The notes beneath the pieces are model-generated. The model was not told the origin of the DNA. It saw only the letters and a list, made by a program, of their open reading frames with translations, and made no database searches. A stretch of DNA of 64,000 nt, from positions 162,288 to 226,287 of the forward strand of contig JAZRWI010000004.1 in NCBI GenBank assembly GCA_045599645.1, read 5' to 3'. This document shows positions 1 through 8,800 of this stretch, piece by piece. A program made the position numbers and the translations under genes. This stretch comes from RUG334 sp045599645 (lineage in GTDB: Bacteria > Muiribacteriota > Ozemobacteria > Ozemobacterales > Ozemobacteraceae). The first letter of the stretch is position 1; each line of letters begins with the position of its first letter.

Positions 1-34
1 CCAAAAGGCTGGTATTTTTTTGCTCTTTAGACTG

Positions 35-43
35 TGATATAAT
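35..43 (+). promoter_or_regulatory. Extended -10 promoter of the amidohydrolase gene
   Basis: TGATATAAT is a perfect extended -10 element (TGn followed by TATAAT at 38-43), 28 bases before the ATG at 71. No good -35 is visible, which is usual for extended -10 promoters. A GGAGG ribosome site follows at 60-64. Confidence 0.6.
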
Positions 44-70
44 GATTATAATAAAATATGGAGGATGATT

Positions 71-1423
71 ATGAATAAGGTTGATTTAGTTTTAAAGAAT
101 GCTATCGTTTTAACAGTTGATGAAGAATACAAGATTTATGAACCGGGTGCTGTCGCTGTTACAGATAATACAATAACCGCTGTAGGCGAAGAAAAAAGTA
201 TTTTAGATACCTATGAAGGTAAAGAAGTAATAGATTGCAATGGTAAAATTTTGATGCCTGGCTTAATCAATACTCACACTCATCTTCCAATGGCTTTTCT
301 TAGAGGCATAATGGACGATTTACGCCTTGATGAATGGCTTAACAATTATATTTTCCCAACAGAAGGTAATTTTGTTAATGCAAAAACCGTTAAATTGGGA
401 GCAGAACTGGCTTGTGCTGAATTAATAAAATCCGGTTGTACCACTGTCCTGGATATGTATTATTTCCCGGATATCATTGCTGATGTATTAATAAAAGCAG
501 GCATGAGAGGCATCTGTGATAATACAATTATGTGTTTCCCAGGTGTAGATAACGTTCCTGTTGATGACAAATTTATAAATGCAGAAAAATTTACTGAAAA
601 ATATAAAAATCATAGATTAATTTATTCAGCTATTGGTCCGCATGCCCCCTACACTAATTCAGAAGAAACTATCAAGCATAGTATTGAATTCGCTAAGAAG
701 CACGATATAATGCTTAACATGCATTTAGCTGAAACAGCTCATGAAGCCAAAGATTTGACTGAAAAATATGGTTCAGTATCTGATTACCTTGAAAAAATGG
801 GCTTCGATGATATCAAATGCAACTTTGCCCATTGTGTCCATTTAACAGATAAAGATATAAAGGCTTTCGCCAAACATAACATAGGCGTTGCCCACAATCC
901 AACTTCAAATATGAAGCTTGCTTCAGGCGCTGCACCAGTAACAGCAATGTTTGCTGCAGGCGTTAATGTTGGTATAGGCACTGATGGCAATTCTTCAAAT
1001 AACGACCTGGATATGTTCGAAGAAATGAGAATGGCCTCGTTTCTGGCTAAGATACAGGCAGACAGCCCAACTGCTCTAACAGCTAAGGAAGTAATTTACA
1101 TGGCTACAAGAGGCGGTGCTAAATCTATATTCTTAGACAAAATTACTGGTTCGTTGGAAGTCGGTAAACGAGCTGATTTGATTACTGTTGATATAAATAC
1201 ACTTCACAATATGCCTAGATTCAGACATAATCCTGACGGACTTTACGGTCAATTAATCTATGCGGCCAAGTCTACAGACGTATGTGATGTAATGTGCGAT
1301 GGCAAATGGCTCATGCGTAACAAGGAATTGCAGACAATTAATGTAAAACCATTGTTAGAAGAAGCTCAAGCTCTGGCGTCAAACATTGATAACTTTGTTA
1401 TCGGACTGAAAAACAAAAAGTAA
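71..1423 (+). CDS. mtaD: 5-methylthioadenosine/S-adenosylhomocysteine deaminase-type amidohydrolase
   Basis: Metal-dependent amidohydrolase of the ATZ/TRZ/MtaD family, which deaminates methylthioadenosine or S-adenosylhomocysteine in the cytoplasm. About 450 aa, the normal family length. Seen: the metal motif NTHTHLP near residue 68, the HLAE motif mid-protein, the FAHCVHL histidine and the GTDGNSSNN aspartate loop, then the C-terminal beta-sandwich signature GKRADL. An in-frame ATG six bases upstream (65) touches the GGAGG and is too close to be used, so I chose the ATG at 71 with a 6-base spacing. It stands alone; the next gene is convergent, 7 bases away. The exact substrate (MTA, SAH or another aminopurine) cannot be told from sequence. 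Confidence 0.85.
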   Translation: MNKVDLVLKNAIVLTVDEEYKIYEPGAVAVTDNTITAVGEEKSILDTYEGKEVIDCNGKILMPGLINTHTHLPMAFLRGIMDDLRLDEWLNNYIFPTEGNFVNAKTVKLGAELACAELIKSGCTTVLDMYYFPDIIADVLIKAGMRGICDNTIMCFPGVDNVPVDDKFINAEKFTEKYKNHRLIYSAIGPHAPYTNSEETIKHSIEFAKKHDIMLNMHLAETAHEAKDLTEKYGSVSDYLEKMGFDDIKCNFAHCVHLTDKDIKAFAKHNIGVAHNPTSNMKLASGAAPVTAMFAAGVNVGIGTDGNSSNNDLDMFEEMRMASFLAKIQADSPTALTAKEVIYMATRGGAKSIFLDKITGSLEVGKRADLITVDINTLHNMPRFRHNPDGLYGQLIYAAKSTDVCDVMCDGKWLMRNKELQTINVKPLLEEAQALASNIDNFVIGLKNKK

Positions 1424-1430
1424 TTCAGAT

Positions 1431-2135
1431 TTATTTATCAGAAATACTTTCCTTTGCTTGTATCAGGTTTAAGTCCAATTCATTAAAAATTGCAATAGCC
1501 TGATCAAGCATTTCTTCTCTTTCATAACCATTCATAGGCTTAGGAGCCAAAACAGCAAAAGTATCCTGACAGCTTTCGTATACATACTTATCCCTATGAT
1601 TGTGTATGAATGCGTTTCTAACATTTGGACCAAAAAGTCGTCTAATCTCTTCTACTTTTTCACCTTGTAATACAAACATGCCAGAGAAAATCTCATCATC
1701 ATCAAAATCAATATCCTGACCCCATAGCAGCTTACCTAGATAGTCAAGGATTCTCTCCTGGTCTCTGGCATAAAAAGATGGGAATGCAGCCCCTTCAGTT
1801 GAAAGAAAACAAATAGTATTCTGAACAGGAGCCCATTTTTGTCTTCGTCCACCGACATATTTCATAAAAATAAAATCAACTATATTAAAACGTAGCCCAC
1901 ATTTGTAACCTGAGGTTGATGCGACATATCTGCACTGATTTCCTATTTTACGTATCTTGAAATCTATATGAGACGGAAAATCGTTAAGTTCATCTTTATA
2001 TACAAAGCCGTTTTTTTTAGCCCACTCGATAACAGACTCTTGTCGATCTTTTTCTTTTTTTTCCTTTTCAATTTCTCTATTTGTAGCAATAACCCATACA
2101 AAAAACATAACTACGAGAACAATAAATAATTCCAT
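1431..2135 (-). CDS. Membrane-anchored protein of unknown function, paralogue 1
   Basis: Not a family I recognise. 234 aa: one N-terminal membrane segment (about residues 2-17), a charged lysine/glutamate stretch and a soluble domain. The C-terminal half carries a block shared with the proteins at 3628-4575 and 4880-5563: GQDI(D/N)F, then F(V/L)LQG, then a VR..F...RNAF...H segment and a Y(V)YE motif. All three have the same order of parts, so they are paralogues within 5 kb. Stop to stop with the amidohydrolase (7-base gap); the 447-aa gene lies upstream on the same strand, 32 bases away, so they may be co-transcribed. Start codon ATG has only a weak ribosome site. Confidence 0.6.
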   Translation of the reverse strand: MELFIVLVVMFFVWVIATNREIEKEKKEKDRQESVIEWAKKNGFVYKDELNDFPSHIDFKIRKIGNQCRYVASTSGYKCGLRFNIVDFIFMKYVGGRRQKWAPVQNTICFLSTEGAAFPSFYARDQERILDYLGKLLWGQDIDFDDDEIFSGMFVLQGEKVEEIRRLFGPNVRNAFIHNHRDKYVYESCQDTFAVLAPKPMNGYEREEMLDQAIAIFNELDLNLIQAKESISDK

Positions 2136-2167
2136 GCTACTCTCGCTTTCAAACTAATTCTTATTAT

Positions 2168-3511
2168 TTAAGAATTAATCCACTTGATAATATTTAAAAG
2201 GGCTTCCTGTTCATCGGCGCAAATCTGGGCTGAATTGATTGCATAAAGAAGTTCTGTGGCTTTTTTTTCTTCGGTTCCCCGTGCTAAGCCTTTAAGATAA
2301 CGAGCGAGAAACTTATTTATTCCTTTCTGAACATCTTTTAACGGGTCTTTGCACCATTGCAAAGCTGTTTTTGCTTTATCAAGCGCCTGCAGTTTTGCCT
2401 GTTCTTCTGTCATAAGATCATCGCAAACCTTTACCAGATTATGAGAGCCACGACGTTTCCTATATTCAATATCTCTATTACGCCAATAAGCCTTATTATC
2501 GAAACCAGCCTGTTCAAAATCAGCTACTTCAGGAATTTCTTTAAGTAAATCAGGGGTAATATACAATGGTTTATCTAAGGAAACGCCCATAAAAGCGTAT
2601 TTACCACACCACCCTATTGTGTAGCCTTCATCAATAATGCCACCAACCAGGTCCGGAACACTTATATCATATTGAGTAACATAATTCAGGTCTTTTCTAT
2701 TAGAAATTTCAAAATCCAAGGTTTTGAACCATCCGTTTATTCTGGTATCAAGGCTATTATTAATAAATTCAGATGGCATAGAATAAAGCTTATTTATTCC
2801 TTCTTCATCAAATAAATCCCAAATTGTGTCATCATCTTCGAAGTCATTCTGTAAATAAACTAATTTTTGATCACACAGCATGAAATCAAAATAAACATCG
2901 CCAATCATCTTCACCGGGCGCATGAAATCAGGATAAACTTCAGTGTGCCATGTAGAAGTAGCGGCAGAATGTTCCCATTTATCTTCAGGATCAATAACAG
3001 GTCTTTTTACAAATTCTGTATTTATAATTCTGGTATCTTGAATCCAGTATTTCTTGCAAATAGCTTTATAGCTATCTAAGAATAGCTGAACCTGTTTGAA
3101 ATAATCAGCTTCAAGCATGTTTTCATAAAGCTTTTCGCGTTCAAAGCAATAGCTTGTCAAAAGCTCGGCATTTGCTGTCTTATCTTCTCTAACTGCTGGA
3201 ATAATCACTAATCCATGTTCATAATTGTCGTCAGCAATCTTTTTGGCATAATAGCCAACTAATAAAGTCCCCGCTATATCAGAAGCACATCTGGCTAAGG
3301 CGGCAGGAATCACCTTTCGGCGCTCTTCCATCGAATAAATAGTAGAATCCATGTCGCTATTTCCCCCAACAAGAGGGAAAGCCCAAACTTCACGACGACC
3401 ACTACCAAGTTCTATTTGGGTTAAATCACCGTTCTGGGTAATATTAAGAGGCCAGACTGCAGTCAGAGCATTATTTATTGATTCAGATTCAAGAAAATTA
3501 GTTTTATTCAT
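2168..3511 (-). CDS. Hypothetical protein, 447 aa
   Basis: No family recognised. Soluble, acidic and rich in tryptophan and tyrosine, with no signal peptide or membrane segment. It contains a CxxE-rich N-terminal third, a WxTEVYPDFMRPVK stretch near residue 190 and a lysine-rich helical C-terminus. It lies between two of the three paralogous membrane-anchored proteins and reads in the same direction as the first, so it may act with them. The 5' end faces the divergent gene at 3628 across a 116-base promoter region. Codon use looks like that of its neighbours. Confidence 0.55.
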   Translation of the reverse strand: MNKTNFLESESINNALTAVWPLNITQNGDLTQIELGSGRREVWAFPLVGGNSDMDSTIYSMEERRKVIPAALARCASDIAGTLLVGYYAKKIADDNYEHGLVIIPAVREDKTANAELLTSYCFEREKLYENMLEADYFKQVQLFLDSYKAICKKYWIQDTRIINTEFVKRPVIDPEDKWEHSAATSTWHTEVYPDFMRPVKMIGDVYFDFMLCDQKLVYLQNDFEDDDTIWDLFDEEGINKLYSMPSEFINNSLDTRINGWFKTLDFEISNRKDLNYVTQYDISVPDLVGGIIDEGYTIGWCGKYAFMGVSLDKPLYITPDLLKEIPEVADFEQAGFDNKAYWRNRDIEYRKRRGSHNLVKVCDDLMTEEQAKLQALDKAKTALQWCKDPLKDVQKGINKFLARYLKGLARGTEEKKATELLYAINSAQICADEQEALLNIIKWINS

Positions 3512-3573
3512 GATATTGCTTAGAATATCAAATCAACATTCAAAGGTCAATCTGCATAAACATTTTAAGAATA

Positions 3574-3601
3574 TAGACAAAGCCATTTAATAGGTTATAA
3601 T
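3574..3601 (+). promoter_or_regulatory. Sigma70-type promoter for the 3628 gene
   Basis: TAGACA (3574-3579, five of six matches to the consensus -35), a 16-base spacer, and TATAAT (3596-3601). It sits 26 bases before the ATG at 3628, with a GAGGAG ribosome site between. Confidence 0.65.
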
Positions 3602-3627
3602 ATAAATAGGATCTGAGGAGTAAATTA

Positions 3628-4575
3628 ATGAGCAGATATTACAATTACAGATACGGACATAGTCGTCATAGTGGTGATGCACCATTGTGGCCAATGTTCG
3701 CCGTATTAGGCATTATTATTATCATTTATTTCCTAAACCAGTTATATCAAAAATGGCGTAGGAATAAAATAAGAGAATATTGCTTCAAAAATGGTTTAAG
3801 CTTCTGTGATGACCCGGTAGAATCTACATCCTTGACTTCTTCTGTTGCCTTCAAAGAAAGCTGCTATGATGTAATGCAAAAGGGTGTAGAAAGTGGCGTG
3901 CGCGCTATGATGCAGGGCATGATGGGCGAAATGGAATTCCGTTCTGCTGACTATTACTATGTCGAAATTGTTCATACCAACAAGGGTACACGTCGTAGTT
4001 ATCATTATTACACGTTAACAGAACTATATAAACCTTATGCAAATTTAGGTTATTTCTATGCCAGAGAAGAGAATTTATTTGATGGTATTGGTGTTGCCAT
4101 GGGCAATCAGGATATCGACTTCTCAAACGACAAAAATTTCTCCAGTAAATTCCTATTACAAGGCAATGAAGCAGATGTTAGGCAGTTGTTTACCCAAAGA
4201 GCCAGGAATGCCTTTGTTTCACACCACGTTGGTGGTTGCTACTATGAAGGCACTAATGACTGTTTATTAGTTTACTGCAAAGGCTATAAAACAATTGGTG
4301 ACCGTTTAAAAATGCTAGAACATGGTTATCACATAATGCAGGGGTTAGCTCCTTATAATAGGACAGCTAATTTCTTACCTGAAATGCCGCCACTTGAACA
4401 GGAACCGCAAAATAATGTTTATGGTCAGCAATATGATCAGCAGCAGTATGGGCAGGGATATGGTCAGCAATCATATGGTCAGCAGTATGGCCAAGGATAT
4501 GGGCAGTCTTATGGTCAGCAGCCGCAGAAGAAGGCCAAAAGCTGGAAGGATGCCTGTGACCCGTTAAATTCATAA
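3628..4575 (+). CDS. Membrane-anchored protein of unknown function, paralogue 2, with a Gln/Tyr/Gly-rich tail
   Basis: 315 aa. One membrane segment near residues 22-38 (isoleucine/valine-rich), then the domain shared with the genes at 1431 and 4880 (QDIDF, FLLQG, RNAF, YE). Unlike its paralogues it has a low-complexity C-terminal tail of about 50 residues built from repeats of GQQYGQ and GQGYGQ, a composition seen in intrinsically disordered or phase-separating segments. The protein ends just where a heptamer DNA repeat begins: its last codons and stop lie in the first unit. Strong GAGGAG ribosome site and a good promoter upstream. Function unknown. Confidence 0.6.
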   Translation: MSRYYNYRYGHSRHSGDAPLWPMFAVLGIIIIIYFLNQLYQKWRRNKIREYCFKNGLSFCDDPVESTSLTSSVAFKESCYDVMQKGVESGVRAMMQGMMGEMEFRSADYYYVEIVHTNKGTRRSYHYYTLTELYKPYANLGYFYAREENLFDGIGVAMGNQDIDFSNDKNFSSKFLLQGNEADVRQLFTQRARNAFVSHHVGGCYYEGTNDCLLVYCKGYKTIGDRLKMLEHGYHIMQGLAPYNRTANFLPEMPPLEQEPQNNVYGQQYDQQQYGQGYGQQSYGQQYGQGYGQSYGQQPQKKAKSWKDACDPLNS

Positions 4576-4703
4576 TTCATAATTCATAATTCATAATTCA
4601 TAATGCATAATTCATAATTCATAATGCATAATGCATAATTCATAATTCATAATTCATAATGCATAATGCATAATGCATAATTCATAATTCATAATGCATA
4701 ATT
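4571..4703. repeat. Heptamer tandem array, 19 units of CATAATT/CATAATG
   Basis: Nineteen uninterrupted 7-base units. They differ only at the last base, in the order TTTTGTTGGTTTGGGTTGT. The first unit contains the stop codon of the gene at 3628. It resembles the short tandemly repeated heptamers known from cyanobacteria and other bacteria. Confidence 0.9.
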
Positions 4704-4761
4704 TTTTGGTTTTGATTGGATTTTTTGCTGCTTGGACTAGGTTAGTGGCAATGCCTGAATT

Positions 4762-4817
4762 GAGAATTGAGAATGGAGAATGGAAAATGGAGAATGGAGA
4801 ATGGAGAATGGAGAATT
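4762..4817. repeat. Second heptamer tandem array, 8 units of GAGAATG/GAGAATT
   Basis: Eight 7-base units (one with GAAAATG), starting 58 bases after the first array ends. Same period but a different sequence. Confidence 0.85.
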
Positions 4818-4840
4818 AGTTTTATACTCGGAGTAAAAAA

Positions 4841-4871
4841 AAGCATAAAGCTTTTGGGTGGCTTTATGCTT
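4841..4871 (-). terminator. Rho-independent terminator of the 4880-5563 gene
   Basis: Perfect 11-bp stem (4841-4851 with 4861-4871), 9-base loop, followed on the minus strand by a run of T. It starts 9 bases after the stop codon of the minus-strand gene. The plus-strand side also has a T-rich tail, so it may work both ways. Confidence 0.8.
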
Positions 4872-4879
4872 TTGGTTTT

Positions 4880-5563
4880 TTAGAAGAGGTCGTTGCCGTT
4901 ATCGCGGGGGAGGATTTCGTTGTAGATTCTCATGCTGTTGGCAAGGAATCTTACTCTTTCTTCAGGCTTCATGAAGCCAGTCGCCTGAACAGCAAAGGTA
5001 TCACCATGAGCTTCGTAGACATAAAGCTTCTGATGATTTTTAACAAAGGCATTTCTGACTCTGCTATCAAAGAATCTTCTAACCAGGCCTTCGTTAGTTC
5101 CCTGCAGAACAAACTTATCTGAAAAAGTTTTGTCTTCTTTAAAGTTTATATCCTGTCCACCGAAAAGCTTTCCAAGGGTATCAAAGAACTTATTTTCTTC
5201 TCTGGCAAAAAAGTCCGGGAATTCTTTACCGTTAGAAGATAATAGGCAAACAGTATGTATATGTCTTGTAGAGTTTTTACCACTGCCAGTTGTATATGCA
5301 AAATCAAAGGTGCAAAAAGAGATACCGTTTCTTTCCCCGAGCAATAGAGCTTCAAATAACTTAGCGTGCCCTGTTGCATTTATCTTGAAATCATATTCTA
5401 CTGGGAAGCCGGTAACTTCCTGCTTATATGCAAGTCCATTCATTTCTGCATATCGCTTTATGGTTTCCTGTCTTTCTTTGTTCTTTTTACTTTCCCAAAC
5501 ACTAAAACCAATGATAATGGCAATAAAGCCTACAAAAATAATTACAGGTATAAATTGTTCCAT
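4880..5563 (-). CDS. Membrane-anchored protein of unknown function, paralogue 3
   Basis: 227 aa. N-terminal membrane segment (about residues 4-22), a charged linker, then the shared domain: GGQDINF, FVLQG, VRNAFVKNH, YVYEAHGDTFAV. Closest to the protein at 1431, which has the matching YVYES.QDTFAV. I start at the ATG at 5563 because GGGAGGA lies 6 bases before it; a TTG five codons upstream would overlap that ribosome site. It ends at a clear terminator and faces away from the lipid synthase genes. Function unknown; the position of the anchor suggests a membrane-tethered soluble domain. Confidence 0.6.
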   Translation of the reverse strand: MEQFIPVIIFVGFIAIIIGFSVWESKKNKERQETIKRYAEMNGLAYKQEVTGFPVEYDFKINATGHAKLFEALLLGERNGISFCTFDFAYTTGSGKNSTRHIHTVCLLSSNGKEFPDFFAREENKFFDTLGKLFGGQDINFKEDKTFSDKFVLQGTNEGLVRRFFDSRVRNAFVKNHQKLYVYEAHGDTFAVQATGFMKPEERVRFLANSMRIYNEILPRDNGNDLF

Positions 5564-5850
5564 ATCAAATCCTCCCAAAACATTTATTACATTTTATAAT
5601 AAGCTTGATTAGTAGTAAAGATTTTGTTTTTCAACACTATTACAAATAAGAAATTAGACCCAAAATTTAATGTAAAAAGAAAAAACTTCAAAAAATTAAG
5701 GCAACGTGTTAGTATTTCCCTCAAATAAAAATCTAACTCATAGCTGTTCGAGAGATTAGAAGCCTAATTTGCCGCAGAGGCCGATTAGAGCTATTTTCTC
5801 TCCTATTTGTTATGTAATTGGTTACACATTCTATAAACAGGATATTCAAC
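5564..5850. other. Divergent intergenic region upstream of the lipid synthase
   Basis: 287 bases between divergent genes, AT-rich at the left. The right part holds one imperfect hairpin (5764-5788: CTAAT..GCC with GGC..ATTAG, two-base internal bulges) shortly before the synthase start, probably in its 5' leader. No convincing -35/-10 pair was found. An AGGA ribosome site lies at 5839-5842, 8 bases from the ATG. Confidence 0.35.
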
Positions 5851-8800
5851 ATGAAGCGCACACAAACATTTGAACCACTAGCAATAGTAGGCATGAGCTG
5901 CCTATTTCCAAAGGCCCAGTCTTTGCAGGATTATTGGGCAAATATAAAGGAAAAGGTAGACTGCATAAAGGAAGTTCCAGAAAGTCACTGGAAAAAAGAA
6001 GATTATTACAACGAAGACAAGAAATGTCCAGATCACGTATATACTACTAATGGTGGTTTCTTAGACCCTGTTGATTTTAACCCTGCAGAATGGGGAATAG
6101 CCCCATCAGATTTAGATTCTATCGATACTTCCCAATTGCTTAGCCTGTTAGTAGCAAAAGGTGCGCTTGCTGATGCCGGTTATGCTAACAAAGATTTTGA
6201 TAGAGAGAATACCAGCGTAATTTTGGGCCTTACGGGCTGTCTTGAACTAGTTATTCCGTTAGGAGCCCGTCTTGGTCATCCTTTCTGGCGCAAGGCCATG
6301 CTTCATGCAGGTATTGATGAAAACATCACCAATGAAGTAATGGATAGCATTGGCAAATGCTATGTAGGCTGGCAGGAAAACTCATTCCCAGGCCTTTTGG
6401 GGAACTGTGCAGCAGGTCGTGTTGCTAACCGTCTGAATCTCGGTGGCACCAACTGTGTTGTTGACGCTGCCTGCGGTAGTTCTCTCGGCGCTTTGAACAT
6501 GGCTGCCATGGAACTTTGGACTGGTAAGGCTGATATGGCAATTACCGGTGGTGTTGATACATTCAACGACATTTTCATGTTCATGTGCTTCTGCAAGACC
6601 CCTGCCCTTTCTAAGACTGGTCATGCAAGACCATTTAGTGCTGATAACGATGGCACTATTCTTGGTGAAGGCATCGGTATGGTCGTATTAAAGAGACTTT
6701 CTGATGCAGAACGCGATGGCGACAGAATTTATGCTTGTATCAATGCAATAGGAACTTCAAGCGACGGTAAGGGCAAAGCTCTTTATGCTCCAAGCGTTCC
6801 AGGCCAGGTAAAGGCTTTAAAACGCGCTTACGAACAGTCTGGTATTGATCCTCACGATGTAAGCATGATTGAAGCTCACGGCACAGGTACCGGTGCAGGC
6901 GACAAGGTTGAAGTAGACGCACTTAAGGAAGTTTATGGTGTATCAAGCACCAATAGACCATGGTGTGCTCTTGGTTCAGTAAAATCACAGATTGGTCATA
7001 CAAAGGCCGCTGCTGGTTCTGCTAACATCATCAAAGCAGCTATGGCTCTTTATAACAAGGTTATTCCACCAACAATCAAGATTTCTCAGCCAGCAGCTTC
7101 ATTAGCCGGTGATGATATTCCATTCTATCTGCCAAATCAGCCAAGACCATGGATTACAGATGAAGGCAAGACCCGTCATGCCGCATTAAGCTCAATGGGC
7201 TTTGGTGGAAGCAACTTCCACGTAGTTCTGTCTGAATACAAATCTGAAAAAGCGGAATACGACTGGGAAAGAAATGTTGAACTTATCACTATTTCCGGTT
7301 CTAATGCTTCAGATATCAAGACAAAGCTCGAAGGCTTGAAGTCAGCTAAGGAAATCAGACGTTTTGCTGCAGAAAGCAGAAAAGCTTTCAATTCTGCTGA
7401 CAAAGCCCGCCTCGGTTTTGTAATTGATGCAAACACAGAAATCGGGAAAATCGTTACAGACATCAGCAGTAAGCTCGATAGCTGTGAAGAAAAGGATTTC
7501 ACACTTCCAAACGGCGCATGCTTCAGCACATTAGCAGAAGCTGGTAAAATTGGTATTGTATTCCCAGGTCAGGGTTCACAGTATCCTGGAATGGCACTTG
7601 GCTTGATGTGCGCTTCCCCAGCAGCATTCAATACTCTGGCAGAAGCAGACAAGCAGATTGGTAAGCTTGATGAAGCAGGAAACCATCTTGTAGACTTCAT
7701 TTATCCAAGACCAAACTATGATGAAGCAAAGGATGCCCTGAATGATGGTAATCTTAAGGCAACTGACATAGCCCAGCCTTCTCTTGGTGCTATTTCTTTG
7801 GGTATGTATAATACACTCAAGGATTTCGGAATCAAACCGTCAGGCTTTGCAGGGCATTCATATGGTGAACTGGTAAGCCTTTGCGCTGCTGGTCTCTTTG
7901 ACAGTAAGGCACTTGCACTTATTTCCCGCAAACGTGGTCAGTTAATGGCCCAGGGCAATGGTGACCGCGGTGGAATGATTGCTGTTCTCGGTGGTCTTGA
8001 TGATGTAAATGCTGTTGTTGCAGAAGAAAAGCTTGATCTTGTTGTAGCAAACCACAATTCCAACAAGCAGGTTGTTCTTTCTGGTCAGACCAGTGAAATA
8101 GAACGTGCTCAAAAAGCATTCAAAGCCAAAAAGATCAGAGCAACTGTTTTGAATGTAGCAGCCGCTTTCCATAGTAAATTCGTTGCTGATGCTGCAGCAC
8201 CATTCTATGATTTCCTTAAAGGTTTTGAATTCGATAAGCTCAGCTACCCTGTTTATGCTAATACTACCGCAGACGTTTACCCTTCTAAGGTTGAAGAAGC
8301 CCGTAAGCTTCTTGGGAATCAGCTTGCAAACCAGGTTCGTTTTGTAGAAATAATCAAGAAAATGTATGCTGACGGCATCAGAACCTTTGTTGAAGTTGGT
8401 CCAGGCGCAGTCCTTACAGGTTTAATCAAGAATATTCTTGATGCCAGTGACTACAGAATTGTAACCTTTGACTCTTCTAAGGGAAAGAATTCATCAGTAT
8501 TTGACTTCGGTAAGGTTCTTGCACAGCTCTCTGCCTATGGCTATAAGCTTGATATCGAAAAGTGGCAGAATGGTGCAGAATGGCTTGCCAACAATCCATT
8601 GAACACCAAGCCAACAATGGCAATCAAGCTCTGCGGTGCAAACTACAGACCAAAAGCCCTCTTAGAACACAGAGCAGAAATAGAAAAGCCAGCAACAAGA
8701 AAGGTTGGCGATATTTCTAAGGTAGTTGCAGCACCTGTTGCTCAACCAGCCCCAGTAGCAGCTCCAGTAGTACAGTCACCTGTTCAAGCTCAACCAATGT

